Shown here piece by piece: positions 34,045 through 43,074 of a DNA stretch of 64,000 bases. The notes beneath the pieces were generated by a model. That model saw nothing but the letters and a program-made list of their open reading frames with translations, searched no databases and had not been told where the DNA came from. The DNA lies in assembly GCF_026339955.1 (NCBI RefSeq), contig NZ_JAPEPW010000004.1, positions 434,001-498,000 of the forward strand. The letters run 5' to 3'. Made by a program: the position numbers and the translations under genes. Numbering within the stretch: position 1 is the stretch's first letter; every line of letters starts with the position of its first letter. This DNA comes from Streptomyces sp. NBC_01549 (GTDB lineage Bacteria; Actinomycetota; Actinomycetes; Streptomycetales; Streptomycetaceae).

Positions 34045-35525
34045 CCGCGGCCCAGGCTCATGACCAGCCCATGAGCACTGCCCTGATACGTTCCGAGGCA
34101 CGTCTGCTGGTCCCCGCCCTGATGTTCATCGCCCTGGTCGTGGCGGCGGTCGCCAGCCTCGGGACGCCGCTCATCACCAGCGTGGCGACCACGTTCCACG
34201 TCTCCCTCGACAGCGCGCAGTGGACGCTGACCATCGCCCTGGTCAGCGGCGCCGTCGCCACACCCGTCCTCGGCCGGCTCGGAGCCGGTCCGCACCGGCG
34301 GGCCACGATTCTCGCCACGCTGGCGATCGTCGTCGTCGGCAGCGCGCTCACCGTGCTGCCGCTGCCGTTCGCCTGGCTGCTCGTGGGCAGAGCGGCCCAA
34401 GGCGTCGGACTCGGTCTCACGGCGCTGATGATGGGCGTGGCCCGCGACCATCTTCCCGAGGAGCGCAGCGCGGCCACGATCGCCCTGATCTCAGTGGTCT
34501 CCATCATCGGAGCCGGCGTCGGCTACCCGCTGGCCGCGCTGCTCGCCGAGTTCGGCGGACTGCGGGCCGCCTACGGCCTCGGCCTGCTCGTCACCGCCAT
34601 CGCCTTCGTGACCGCGTGGCGCTCCATGCCCGCAGCTCCCGAAGGCCGCTCCGCTCACGTGAACGTGGCCGGTGCGCTCGTCCTGGCGGGTGGACTGCTC
34701 CTCGTCCTGTTCCTGGCCGGCGAGAGGAGCCTGTGGAGCCGACACCTCGCCGTGGCGGTGCCCCTTGCCGTCGCCGCCGTACTCCTGCTCTGCGTCTGGA
34801 CCGTTTCCGAACTGCGAACCAAGACGCCCCTGGTCGACGTCCGGGCGGTACGGCACCCGGCGGTCGCCGGGGCGAACATCGCCATGTTCGTCGGCGGGAG
34901 CGGCATGTACCTCCTGCTCACGCTCATCACCCGCTACGCGCAGACGCCGCACAGCGCCGGCTACGGCTTCGGACTGACCACCTTCGTGGCGGGACTGGTC
35001 CTCATCCCGTTCTCCGTGCTGGGGTTCGTCGCCGGCAAGCTCACGCCGCGGGTCCGCGAACGGATCGACGGCCCCCTGCTCCTGGCCGGCAGCGCCGCCA
35101 TCGTCGGCGGCGGGTTCGTCCTGTTCGCCACCGCCCGGTCCAACCTGGCCGAACTGCTCGCGGCCATGGGCGTGCTGGGCTTCGGCGTCGGCAGCTTCTC
35201 GGCCGCCATGCCCGGCGTCATCCTGGCCGTCACCCCCAAGAGCGAGACGTCGAGCGCCATGAGCTTCAACTACGTCGTCCGCAGCGTCGGGTACTCCCTG
35301 GGCAGCGCCATCGGCGGTCTGGTCCTGGCCGCCGGCACCGCCACGGGCCACCTCTTCCCGAACGACGACGCCTACACGACCGCAGCGCTGGTCGGCGTCG
35401 CCGCGATGGCGATCACGACGATGGCCAGCCTCGCCCTCGCCCGCCGACGCTCACCCGAGACCAATCCGATCACAGCCCCAGTCGGTGTGCCGGGCCTGGG
35501 CCGGTCGAGTCGAACCGGAAGCTGA
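34041..35525 (+). CDS. MFS multidrug exporter, DHA2 type, 14 TM
   Basis: A 494-residue drug-proton antiporter of the EmrB/QacA branch with about 14 hydrophobic segments. Typical blocks: FIALVVAAVASLGTPLITSV (TM1), DSAQWTLTIALVSGAVATPV (TM2), LVGRAAQGVGLGLTALMMGV, and the antiporter motif C-like SVVSIIGAGVGYPLAALLAE. The GTG start at 34041 overlaps the MarR stop. The regulator-exporter pair suggests induction by the exported compound. Confidence 0.9.
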   Translation: MTAAQAHDQPMSTALIRSEARLLVPALMFIALVVAAVASLGTPLITSVATTFHVSLDSAQWTLTIALVSGAVATPVLGRLGAGPHRRATILATLAIVVVGSALTVLPLPFAWLLVGRAAQGVGLGLTALMMGVARDHLPEERSAATIALISVVSIIGAGVGYPLAALLAEFGGLRAAYGLGLLVTAIAFVTAWRSMPAAPEGRSAHVNVAGALVLAGGLLLVLFLAGERSLWSRHLAVAVPLAVAAVLLLCVWTVSELRTKTPLVDVRAVRHPAVAGANIAMFVGGSGMYLLLTLITRYAQTPHSAGYGFGLTTFVAGLVLIPFSVLGFVAGKLTPRVRERIDGPLLLAGSAAIVGGGFVLFATARSNLAELLAAMGVLGFGVGSFSAAMPGVILAVTPKSETSSAMSFNYVVRSVGYSLGSAIGGLVLAAGTATGHLFPNDDAYTTAALVGVAAMAITTMASLALARRRSPETNPITAPVGVPGLGRSSRTGS

Positions 35526-35637
35526 GGATCGAAGCCGTCCGACTTCGACGCCGTCTCCGTCGGCTCGCTGACCCACAGCGCGCCGGCCATGGATCTGAGC
35601 ATGCTTCTGAGCATCAATTCCGAACACAGGAGGTACC

Positions 35638-35931
35638 GTGGTCAAGGGCTATTGGGTCAGCGCCTACCGCACCATTGCGGACCCCGAGAAGCTGGCTGCC
35701 TACAACAAGCTGGCTGGTCCAGCCGTCGAGGCCGCGGGCGGGCGGCTGCTCGCCCGCGGCAGCCGGGTCGTCGCACACGACGCCGGAATCGCCGAGCGCA
35801 CCGTCCTGATCGAGTTCGACAGCTTCGAACAGGCGGTCGCCGCACATGCGAGTGCGGCCTACCAGGAGGCGCTGGCCGCACTTGCTGACGGCGTCGAGCG
35901 CGACTTCCGCATCATCGAAGGCCTCGACTGA
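35638..35931 (+). CDS. DUF1330-family protein
   Basis: A 97-residue ferredoxin-like-fold protein: KGYWVSAYRTIADPEKLAAY, ARGSRVVAHDAGIAERTVLI and EFDSFEQAVAAHASAAYQEA are the family's blocks. Members are small dimeric stress proteins without a proven reaction. The GTG at 35638 has AGGAGG upstream. It lies 112 bp behind the exporter, possibly in the same transcript. Confidence 0.85.
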   Translation: MVKGYWVSAYRTIADPEKLAAYNKLAGPAVEAAGGRLLARGSRVVAHDAGIAERTVLIEFDSFEQAVAAHASAAYQEALAALADGVERDFRIIEGLD

Positions 35932-36526
35932 CGATCGAGGCTGCGTCGGCGACGAACACGAAGCCGACTGCGAAAGATGTCTCCGTGGGGGGCGTAACCA
36001 TCGTCTTCTGAGCCGTCCTGGTTCTCCGTCACTACGAACGGAGGCCGGAAGCCGCCCCCGTCCGCGCACTGTAAACAGAGGCAGGTGACCGAAACCTGCC
36101 GCACTTGTGACGCCGGACTGGCGTCACCATGCGCGCCGGAAGGGGCGCACACCCCAGGGCGATTACAGCTCACACAGAACGTTCGAAACTCACCCAGGCG
36201 ACATGTGACTCTCTGGTCGACACGAGGTACCGCCACGGTCTTCCCTCACGGCCTGACGCCCACCACCTGCCACAGGCGTCTCACAGCTGTCGCTCTCCTG
36301 CGCCCGAAAAGGGCGCTCACAACCGAACCGTGTCCGCTCCTGGCGTCCGCACACTTCCTGCCCTGGGCAGGAAGTCCGACACTGGACATGACTGCCGACC
36401 ACGTGGGAGCACCTCGCCGATCACCATCACCATATGATCAGGCTACTGTCCAGTAGAGGGCTGCATGTCTCTTGCACAGGCCTGGGTACCATGCGACGCG
36501 TCATTGATGAGAGGGAGTGAACGGTT
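35932..36526. other. gene-free region with a hairpin
   Basis: No frame here looks like a gene. ACTTCCTGCC (36353-36362) and GGCAGGAAGT (36366-36375) form a 10-bp stem with a CTG loop. The last ~100 bp before 36527 hold ATATGATCAGG and a CTACTGTCCAGTAG palindrome near 36443, likely the promoter of the next gene. Confidence 0.5.
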
Positions 36527-37117
36527 GTGACCAGCCAATCAGCCGCCACACTCCGATCGCGGTATAGCGAGCAAGCCGCGTCGGATCTTGAGGAGAATCG
36601 CCGTCGACAACAGGAACTGGCGGAGCAAATCACGATGTTGAAGCAGGAGGAAGCCCTCCTGGTTGACATTCTGACCCTCGCCGAGCGGTACGAGTGTTTG
36701 CCGGACCCGTCGCCGCGGCCTGACCAGGCGCGGAGCGGAAACGTGCTCGGGACTGGAACGCAGGTACGTGAAGACACTTCCATCCCGTCCGGAAGAACAT
36801 CACGGCGGTCTTCCTCGCCCACGACCCGGCGCACGCGCCCGACGCAGTCCGGCGCGAAGGGTAAGTCGCGCCAGCCTCTGCTCGGAGACATCCTGCTGAG
36901 CCTGCTCGGGGGGCACACGGAGCCCCGCCTTGCGAAGGAGCTGTGGGACGAGCTGCTGGCAAAGCACCCGGACCGGAATCCGACGCCCCAGGTCGTGCGG
37001 AACACCATCGAGTCGCTGGTCGCCAAGGGCCGCGTCCAGCGTCACAAGCAGCAGCGATCGGTGATGTACACCCTCGCGCAGCCAGACGCCTCCAGCACGA
37101 CCGAGGATGCCGACTGA
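36527..37117 (+). CDS. coiled-coil / winged-helix hypothetical protein
   Basis: A 196-residue protein from GTG 36527. Residues ~15-55 are a long heptad helix (SDLEENRRRQQELAEQITML in part), ~70-110 a low-complexity Ser/Arg linker, and ~115-185 a winged-helix domain (LLGDILLSLLGGHTEPRLAK, ELWDELLAKHPDRNPTPQVV and ESLVAKGRVQRHKQQRSVMY). Same architecture as 403-939, though sequences differ. The C-terminal domain resembles those that sense or bind DNA in plasmid and phage accessory genes. Function unknown. Confidence 0.7.
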   Translation: MTSQSAATLRSRYSEQAASDLEENRRRQQELAEQITMLKQEEALLVDILTLAERYECLPDPSPRPDQARSGNVLGTGTQVREDTSIPSGRTSRRSSSPTTRRTRPTQSGAKGKSRQPLLGDILLSLLGGHTEPRLAKELWDELLAKHPDRNPTPQVVRNTIESLVAKGRVQRHKQQRSVMYTLAQPDASSTTEDAD

Positions 37118-37207
37118 CCGGACATGGTCGGCCTCCGCGTGTACGCAAGGTGTGTCCCGCCCGCCGAACCAGGCGGGGCGCATCGGGTGCGGAAGGCCAC
37201 GGACAAC

Positions 37208-37221
37208 GTATTTAGAAATAC
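37208..37221. promoter_or_regulatory. AT palindrome GTATTTAGAAATAC
   Basis: GTATTT and AAATAC flank AG in an AT-rich stretch 90 bp behind the coiled-coil gene and before a MarR scrap. Probably the operator or promoter left from the vanished MarR gene. Confidence 0.35.
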
Positions 37222-37334
37222 ATTATCGTGCGTGATACGTGCGCTTTAGTTTGCACAGATTACGGGACGGTGGATCGCCTGTCGCGTCCGCGCCGTGAAT
37301 CACGGCTCCTACTCACAACCGCTCGTTTAACATC

Positions 37335-37430
37335 CCCTTTCCGGAGTACATGGTCCTGGCGCACCTCTCCGAGGTGACGCACAACCGAATGCGGATGGGC
37401 GACCTCGCCAACCCGTGCAGACTGTCGCTA
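37335..37430 (+). pseudogene. MarR-family scrap
   Basis: About 30 codons read PEYMVLAHLSEVTHNRMRMG then DLANPCRLS, the helix 2-3 region of MarR proteins (compare EYLTLMYLSEAPDRQLRMHE in the gene at 16550). Nothing else of the gene remains. Confidence 0.55.
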
Positions 37431-37440
37431 CCGTCGCAGG

Positions 37441-37545
37441 GCGAACGCGTTGGAGCAGGCCTGGCCGCTGACCGAGCACCGTGACATCGTCACGCACCGC
37501 CTCGTGCCGGATCACCTTGCCGTCGCGCAGGCTCAGCACGACGCG
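37441..37545 (-). pseudogene. SnoaL/NTF2-like scrap
   Basis: About 33 codons on the minus strand, VLSLRDGKVIRHEAVRDDVT then VLGQRPGLLQRV, look like the last strand and tail of a SnoaL-type ester-cyclase-like protein. No start. The stretch up to 37735 holds no further gene. Confidence 0.4.
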
Positions 37546-37735
37546 GCCAGGGCACCAAAAGGTTCACACCTGTGCCCGGACGGGCCCTTGATCTGGACAT
37601 GTTTCCTTTATGTCCACGTTGAAGACGTCGGCAGGGTTCACATGCTCCGCGCGAGAGCCGTCGTGCACGAAGCACGTATTCGGCGGATGCACAGATACGT
37701 ATATACCCCGGCTGCCGGGTCCTGGGCGTCGGCGA

Positions 37736-38107
37736 TTATGCTGAACCAGGCATGGGCGGGACCTTCGGCGTCTCCGCGACGGGTACGTGCGGCTCCGCGC
37801 GTTCCCAGGTCAGGACGCCCGTGCGGGGTTTGCCTTGGACGCTCAGCGGTGCCGGCGGTGCCAGTTGCAGCGTCTTTCCGTCCAGCCGTGCCACCCTGGT
37901 CCCGTACTCCTGCCGCTGCTCCCCGAACAGCGGCCGGTCCGGGGTCGTGATCTGGGCGGACATGTACCCGTCGGCGGTGTACATGATGAGGCCGAGCGGG
38001 TGTTCACCGTAGGGTCGCACCACCTCCCCGTCGTCCACGGAGGTGGCCTCGTAGGAGACCAGGCGCCAGGTTCCGATGAGGGCGGCACGCAGTTCGTCGG
38101 GGGTCAT
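37736..38107 (-). CDS. lipocalin-like protein, internally shortened
   Basis: A 123-residue relative of the protein at 3563-4048: LIGTWRLVSYEATSVDDGEV (~10-29) and HPLGLIMYTADGYMSAQITT (~42-61) are kept. The central block with YVAYGGPF and SLFPNW is absent; the frame passes from EQRQEYGTRVARLDGKTLQL directly to PRTGVLTWERAEP. The product is ~40 residues shorter than the family. ATG 38107 (GGAAG upstream) is 25 bp behind the molybdenum-subunit stop, so it ends that operon. Confidence 0.65.
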   Translation of the reverse strand: MTPDELRAALIGTWRLVSYEATSVDDGEVVRPYGEHPLGLIMYTADGYMSAQITTPDRPLFGEQRQEYGTRVARLDGKTLQLAPPAPLSVQGKPRTGVLTWERAEPHVPVAETPKVPPMPGSA

Positions 38108-38132
38108 GGATCCGCCGCTTCCTTCCACCGCT

Positions 38133-40342
38133 TCACAGCAGTTGGTCCATGGTGATGGGCAGTGAGCGGATACGGCGGCCGGTCGCGTGGAAGATCCCGT
38201 TGGCGATGGCGGGTGCCAGACCGACCAGGCCTATCTCTCCGATGCCCTTGGTGCCGATCGGGTTGGCGCGGTCCCAGGAGCCGACGAACTCGATCTGCAT
38301 ATCGGGGATGTCGGCGTTGACCGGCACGATGTAGTCGCCGAGGGTGGCGTTGGCGATGCGTCCGGTTCCGGCGTCGCTGGCCGTCTCCTCGAAGAGGGCC
38401 ATGCCGATCCCGCCGACGGTCCCGCCGATGATCTGGCTGCGCGCGGTCTTCTCGTTGAGGATGCGTCCGCCGTCGATGACGGAGACGGCTCGGGCGACGC
38501 GGATACGGCCCAAGTCCGGGTCCACGCGCACCTCGACGTACTTCGCGCCGAACGCTCCGGCCGGTGCCATGCCCAGCTCCTGCGACGTGGCGGGAACGCT
38601 CTCGCCCTCGGCCGTCAGCTCGGGCCTGTGATGCCGGGCGAGGATGTCCCGGTACGACTCGAACCGGGCCGGGTCGTCGCGCCGCCGGATGCCTCCGCCG
38701 ACGGCCTCGACGTCGTCGATCGTGCAGCCGTGCAGCGGGGAGTCGGTGTCGCCGTCGGCCACCAGGTCCAGGACGTCGCCGATGATTTTCCGGCAGGCTT
38801 CGTAGATCGCGCTGCCGATCGCGCTCGTGAGTCCGGATCCGCCCGTCTGGGGGGCCAGGGGCATGGTGGACTCGCCGAGCCCCACGGTGACCTGTCCGGG
38901 GTCCAGGCCCAGCAGTTCGGCCGACAGCTGGACGAAGACGGTGTACGCGCCGTTACCGATCTCCGTTCCCGCGCTGCACACGTACGCGGTGCCGTCGCGG
39001 CGGATCGTGACCCGTGCCAGGCAGCGGGCGCGGAACCACGGGTAGCCGACCGCCGCCAGCCCGTACCCGACGAGCATCCCGTCCTCGCGCATCGAGCGCG
39101 GCTCGGGATCGCGCCGGGACCAGCCGAAGAGCTCGGCGCCGCGTTCGAGGCATTCCCGGTGTGCGCGGCTGGACCACGGCATGCCCGACGGGGGGTGCGG
39201 GTCGGCGTCGTTGCGCAGGCGCAGTTCCAGCGGGTCCATGCCGAGCTTGTACGCGAGCTCGTCCATCGCGCATTCCAGCGCGTAGTTGCCCGTCGACGCT
39301 CCCGGACCGCGCATGGAGTTCGGGACGGGAATGTTGAGGCGGGCCTGCGTGTCGTGGGTGGCGACGTTCGGGCAGGCGTAGGACGTGGCGGACACGGTCG
39401 CGGTGGGCTCGAAGTTGTCGTCGTCCATGGCGGCGGCGGTGAGTGCCTCGTGATCGATGGCCACGAGGCGGCCGTCGCGTGTCGCGCCGAGCCGTATCCG
39501 CTGCCGGCCCTTGGGCCGGTGGCCGCAGGCGGTGAACATCTGCGGCCGGGTCAGGGCGAGTTGACCGGGCGCCCGGTCACCCGGGCGGCCAGCGCGGCCA
39601 GGATGACATGCGGCCAGACCCGCAGTCCGGCTCCGAATCCTCCCCCGACGTAGGGCGCCATGACGTGGACGGACTCCTCGGGGATGCCGAAGGTCTCCGC
39701 CAGCGAGGTGCTCTCCAGGGAGGCCCACTGGGTCGAGTTGTTGATCAGCAGGGTGTCGCCCTCCCAGCGGGCGACAGTGGTGAGGGGGCCCATCGGGTTG
39801 TTGGTGTTGTCCACCGTGAGGTAGGTCTCGTCCAGCTGTACTTCGGCGGCGGCCAGCGCCCCTGCCGTGTCCCCCCACGCGGCGTCCCGCTTCCAGGGGT
39901 TCGTCCGCAGTTCGGCGCGGGGGTCATCCAGTTCGAGCAGGGCCGGTTGCGCCGCGTAGTCGACACGGACGAGGCCGGCCGCCTCGGTGGCCTCCTCGAA
40001 GGTGTCCGCCACCACCACCCCGACGTGCTGGCCATAGTGCAGGATCACGTCGTCCTGGAGGGGGGCGGGCGGAGACACGCCCAGGGACGTCATGGGTCCC
40101 CGTTCGAGGTGTCCGGCGTTGAGGTGGGTGAGAACGCACACGACTCCGGGGGCAGCTTCGGCCTGCGTCGTGTCGATCTCGGTGATCCGCCCGGAGCCCA
40201 CCGTGCTGCGCACGAGGACCGCGTGGGCCATGCCGGGATAGGCGAAGTCGCTGGGGTACGAGGCTTTGCCGGCCACCTTGAGCGGACCGTCGACACGGTT
40301 GACGCCGGGCCCGAGCAGCCGGGGGCGTGAGATCGTCGTCAT
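38133..40342 (-). pseudogene. xanthine dehydrogenase-type Mo subunit, frameshifted
   Basis: Large molybdopterin-binding subunit of an aldehyde/xanthine dehydrogenase family hydroxylase (YagR/CoxL-like, ~735 residues). First part (40342-39560): GPGVNRVDGPLKVAGKASYP and VHVMAPYVGGGFGAGLRVWP (MoCo loop). Then GRPVNSP-stop, while the other frame carries LALTRPQMFTACGHRPKGRQ onward to the end, including NSMRGPGASTGNYALECAMD, GTEIGNGAYTVFVQ and the active-site Glu block IGTKGIGEIGLVGLAPAIAN. A single missing base near 39560 (GTCAA-CTCGCC where GTCAAGCTCGCC is expected) explains the break. Its ATG overlaps the FAD-subunit stop (ATGA). Confidence 0.85.
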
Positions 40343-41340
40343 GAGGTGACTCCCGTGACGGTGCGCAGTGTGCGTACGAGCGTGCGCTGGGCCAGTTCCA
40401 CCTTGAAGGCGTTCTGCGGAAGGGGTACGGCCCCGGCCAGGGCCGCTCTGGCGGCGCCGGCGAACACCTCGCCGCTCGCGCGGCTGCCGGTCAGTACCGC
40501 TTCCGCCTCCAGGGCGCGCCAGGGCACCGTCGCCACGCCGCCCAGACCCACCCGGGCCCACCGGATGACGTCGTCGTCTCCGAGCACCACGGCCACCGCG
40601 GCGGAGGCCAGGGCGAACTCGTAGCTCGTCCGGTCGCGGACCTTCAGGTAGTCCGACCGGGCGCCCTCCGGCAGCAGCGGTATCTCCACGGCGGTGATGA
40701 GTTCTCCCCGGCGCAGCTCGTTCTCCACGTCCGGGGTGTCGCCCGGGATCCGGTAGAAGCCGCTCAACGGGATCTCGCGGCGGCCGTGCGCGCCCGCGAT
40801 GTGCACGACCGCGTCCATCGCGATCAACGCGACCGCGACATCGGAGGCGTGCGTGGCGATGCAGTGCGTGCTGGTTCCCAGCACCGCGTGCGTTCGGTGC
40901 GAGCCGGTGATGGCGGCGCACCCCGTGCCCCGCTCGCGTTTGTTGCACGCCGGGACCGTCGGATCGCGGAAGTACCGGCAGCGGGTGCGCTGCAGCAGGT
41001 TGCCGCCGATCGTGGCCATGTTGCGCAGCTGGACCGAGGCACTGCGCAGCAGAGCCTCCCTCACGAAGGGCAGGCGGCGTACCACCACGGGCTCGGCCGC
41101 CAGCTCCTCCATCGTGACCAGCGCCCCGACGACCAGCGTGCCCTGGCGCTCCTCCATGCCGCGCAGCGGCAGCCGGGTGATGTCGATGAGGTGGCTGGGC
41201 CGCAGTACGCCGTCCTTCATCAGGTCCAGCTCGGTGGTGCCTCCGGCGAGGAAGTCGGCCTCGTCGTGCGCCTCCGCCTCGGCCAGGGCCGCGGACACCT
41301 CACGGGCCTGCACGTACTCAAAGGGTCTCATCGTGATCAC
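40339..41340 (-). CDS. FAD-binding subunit of Mo hydroxylase
   Basis: A 333-residue CoxM/YagS-like subunit that passes electrons from the Mo subunit via FAD. FADLAGGTTELDLMK appears as DEADFLAGGTTELDLMKDGV (~26-45), and LRNMATIGGNLLQRTRCRYF (~105-124) is the second FAD loop. CRYFRDPTVPACNKRERGTG with extra cysteines is typical of the YagS/HcrB-type branch with an additional 4Fe-4S loop. GTG 41340 is chosen since GGAAG stands 6 bases before it; ATG 41331 is possible. Overlaps the 2Fe-2S gene by 23 bp. Confidence 0.88.
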   Translation of the reverse strand: MITMRPFEYVQAREVSAALAEAEAHDEADFLAGGTTELDLMKDGVLRPSHLIDITRLPLRGMEERQGTLVVGALVTMEELAAEPVVVRRLPFVREALLRSASVQLRNMATIGGNLLQRTRCRYFRDPTVPACNKRERGTGCAAITGSHRTHAVLGTSTHCIATHASDVAVALIAMDAVVHIAGAHGRREIPLSGFYRIPGDTPDVENELRRGELITAVEIPLLPEGARSDYLKVRDRTSYEFALASAAVAVVLGDDDVIRWARVGLGGVATVPWRALEAEAVLTGSRASGEVFAGAARAALAGAVPLPQNAFKVELAQRTLVRTLRTVTGVTS

Positions 41341-41833
41341 CAGCCGCTTCCCGGATCGCGGCCACGATGTTCTCGTAGGCGCCGCAGCGGCAGATGTTCC
41401 CGCTCATGTACTCGCGGATCTCCTCGGGCGTACCGGTCCTGCCCTCGGACAGCAGGCCGAGCGCGGACATGATCTGCCCCGGCGTGCAGTAACCGCACTG
41501 GAAGCCGTCATGCCGCAGGAACGCCTCCTGCACCGTGTGCAGCTGCTCGTCGGTGCCGACGCCTTCGATGGTCGTCACGTCCCGGCCGTCGCATTGCGCG
41601 GCGAGCATGAGGCACGACAGCACGCGCTTGCCCTCGACGTGGACCGTACAGGCACCGCAGGTGCCCTGGTCGCAGCCCTTCTTCGTGCCGGTCAGACCCA
41701 GCCGGTCGCGCAGCGCGTCGAGCAGGGTGACACGTGCGTCCACGCGTAGGGGGTACTTCGTGTTGTTGACCCGCAGGGTGAACTCCGCCTGGGGAACGGC
41801 CCGTGTCGCGCCGGGCTTTGCCCGCATTGTCAT
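41318..41833 (-). CDS. 2Fe-2S subunit of Mo hydroxylase
   Basis: A 171-residue CoxS/YagT-like ferredoxin subunit. N-terminal plant-type cluster motif KKGCDQGTCGACTVHVEGKR (~65-84) with its fourth Cys in VLSC; C-terminal cluster GFQCGYCTPGQIMSA (~123-137) and GNICRCGAYENIV (~156-168). ATG 41833 has GAGGTG upstream. First gene of the operon 2Fe-2S, FAD, Mo, lipocalin-like. No maturation (CoxF/XdhC) or nucleotidyltransferase gene is present here, so maturation would rely on the host. Confidence 0.92.
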   Translation of the reverse strand: MTMRAKPGATRAVPQAEFTLRVNNTKYPLRVDARVTLLDALRDRLGLTGTKKGCDQGTCGACTVHVEGKRVLSCLMLAAQCDGRDVTTIEGVGTDEQLHTVQEAFLRHDGFQCGYCTPGQIMSALGLLSEGRTGTPEEIREYMSGNICRCGAYENIVAAIREAAGDHDETL

Positions 41834-42224
41834 GACACCTCGGTCTCCGGCGCCCCCCATCGCCTGTTCCACAGGTCACGGCACACGACGCGGCGGGCGC
41901 ACTCCCCCCACCCCCCTGCGCTGTTACCACGGCATGCGGTGACCCGCCAATCTGGTTCCACCGTAGGAGTCCCGACGGCACACCGCATCCGCACGATCGA
42001 TGGCCGGCACTGCGGCGGGCCCGGCAAGTGGCGGCTTCTTCACCTTCCGCGCCTGGCGGCGCCCGGCCGTGGCCGTTTTCCGCGTCCCTGGTGGAGGGGC
42101 ACGGTGAGTGAGCGGGGCGGCTTCGGATCAGCGCAGTCCGACCGCGCGCTGGACGGTGTCGCCCCGTGTATCGGAGACCGTGCACCCGCAGGCTCAGGAA
42201 GCTCGCACCGGGCAGTTGCGTGCC
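41834..42224. other. leader of Mo hydroxylase operon, no gene
   Basis: GC-rich stretch without a supported gene. It must contain the promoter of the leftward operon; no consensus boxes stand out. Confidence 0.4.
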
Positions 42225-42327
42225 GGGGCCAGATCTTGCCGCCCTCGGACAGGAAGTCGTTGAAGGGGTCGACCAGCAGGACGGATGTGCGGCAGGGGTC
42301 ATGGGCGGGGCACGGTTTCCACTCCAA
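42225..42327 (-). pseudogene. isochorismatase-like hydrolase, N-terminal scrap
   Basis: Reads DPCRTSVLLVDPFNDFLSEG then GKIWPRHA, matching the first 30 residues of the hydrolase at 5741-6370 (ILLVDPYNDFLSEGGKIWPR), and then diverges at about 42225. Together with 29998-30122 it shows that copies 2 and 3 of the module kept opposite ends of the hydrolase. Confidence 0.8.
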
Positions 42328-42365
42328 TCTATATGACTGTCATCATCCACATGTCAGATTGCTTC

Positions 42366-42436
42366 CATCATCCTGAAAGTCAAGCCCAAGCAGCTTTCCG
42401 CCCCATATCGGACGTGGATGTATGATGAAGGTCATC
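42366..42436. promoter_or_regulatory. TetR/hydrolase control region, copy 3
   Basis: CATCATCCTGAAAGTC (42366-42381), -10 TATGAT (42421-42426) and GATG-N5-CATC (42424-42436), as in copies 1 and 2. Leftward TTGACT followed by a 17-bp spacer and AATCTG is the remnant hydrolase promoter. Confidence 0.65.
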
Positions 42437-42486
42437 CAGTTGCGCGGCGCCCCCACTACGCCGCCCCGCGGAAGGCAGGCACGGAC

Positions 42487-43074
42487 ATGGGCCACTCGCA
42501 GGCAGAGAAGGCGGCGACCCGCGCACGCGTCCTGCAGCTCGCTTCACGCAAGGTCCGCACCGAAGGCGTCACCCGTCTCGGCATCGCGGAGCTGATGAAC
42601 GAGGCCGGACTCACCCACGGCGGCTTCTACAAGCACTTCGCCTCACGCGACGACCTGATCGCACAGGCCGCAGCCGTCGCACTGGCCGAGGGCACAGCAA
42701 AGATGGAACGCGCCGCGAACAAGAACGAGCAGGACGCGCGCGCCGGTCTCATCGACGCCTACCTCACCAAACGGCACCGGGACGCGCCGGCCACCGGCTG
42801 CGCGGTCGTCTCCCTCGGCGCCTCCGCAGGACGCAACGATTCGGACTTCAAGGACGCGTACGAGAAACAGGTCCGCGCCTACCTGGAGCTCATCGAAGGC
42901 CTCGACGACTCCGACGACGCCCGCGCCGAGGCCATGCTCACCCTCAGCGCACTCGTCGGCGCCCTGCTCATGTCCCGGGCCGTAGCCGACAAGAACTTCT
43001 CCGACGAACTACTGCAGACCGTCGCCGAGCGCCTGAAGCAGCGCGGGCCACAGGCCTCGCCGACCCTCGCCTGA
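42487..43074 (+). CDS. TetR-family regulator, intact copy 3
   Basis: A 195-residue repressor with the same HTH as copies 1 and 2 (GIAELMNEAGLTHGGFYKHF) and a complete ligand domain (GCAVVSLGASAGRNDSDFKD, EAMLTLSALVGALLMSRAVA) plus a 10-residue tail. Its middle (KMERAANKNEQDARAGLIDA) matches copy 1, while its first 40 residues match copy 2, so the copies look recombined. Starts at ATG 42487. Its divergent hydrolase is a scrap, and the leftward neighbour beyond that is the Mo hydroxylase operon. Confidence 0.9.
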   Translation: MGHSQAEKAATRARVLQLASRKVRTEGVTRLGIAELMNEAGLTHGGFYKHFASRDDLIAQAAAVALAEGTAKMERAANKNEQDARAGLIDAYLTKRHRDAPATGCAVVSLGASAGRNDSDFKDAYEKQVRAYLELIEGLDDSDDARAEAMLTLSALVGALLMSRAVADKNFSDELLQTVAERLKQRGPQASPTLA

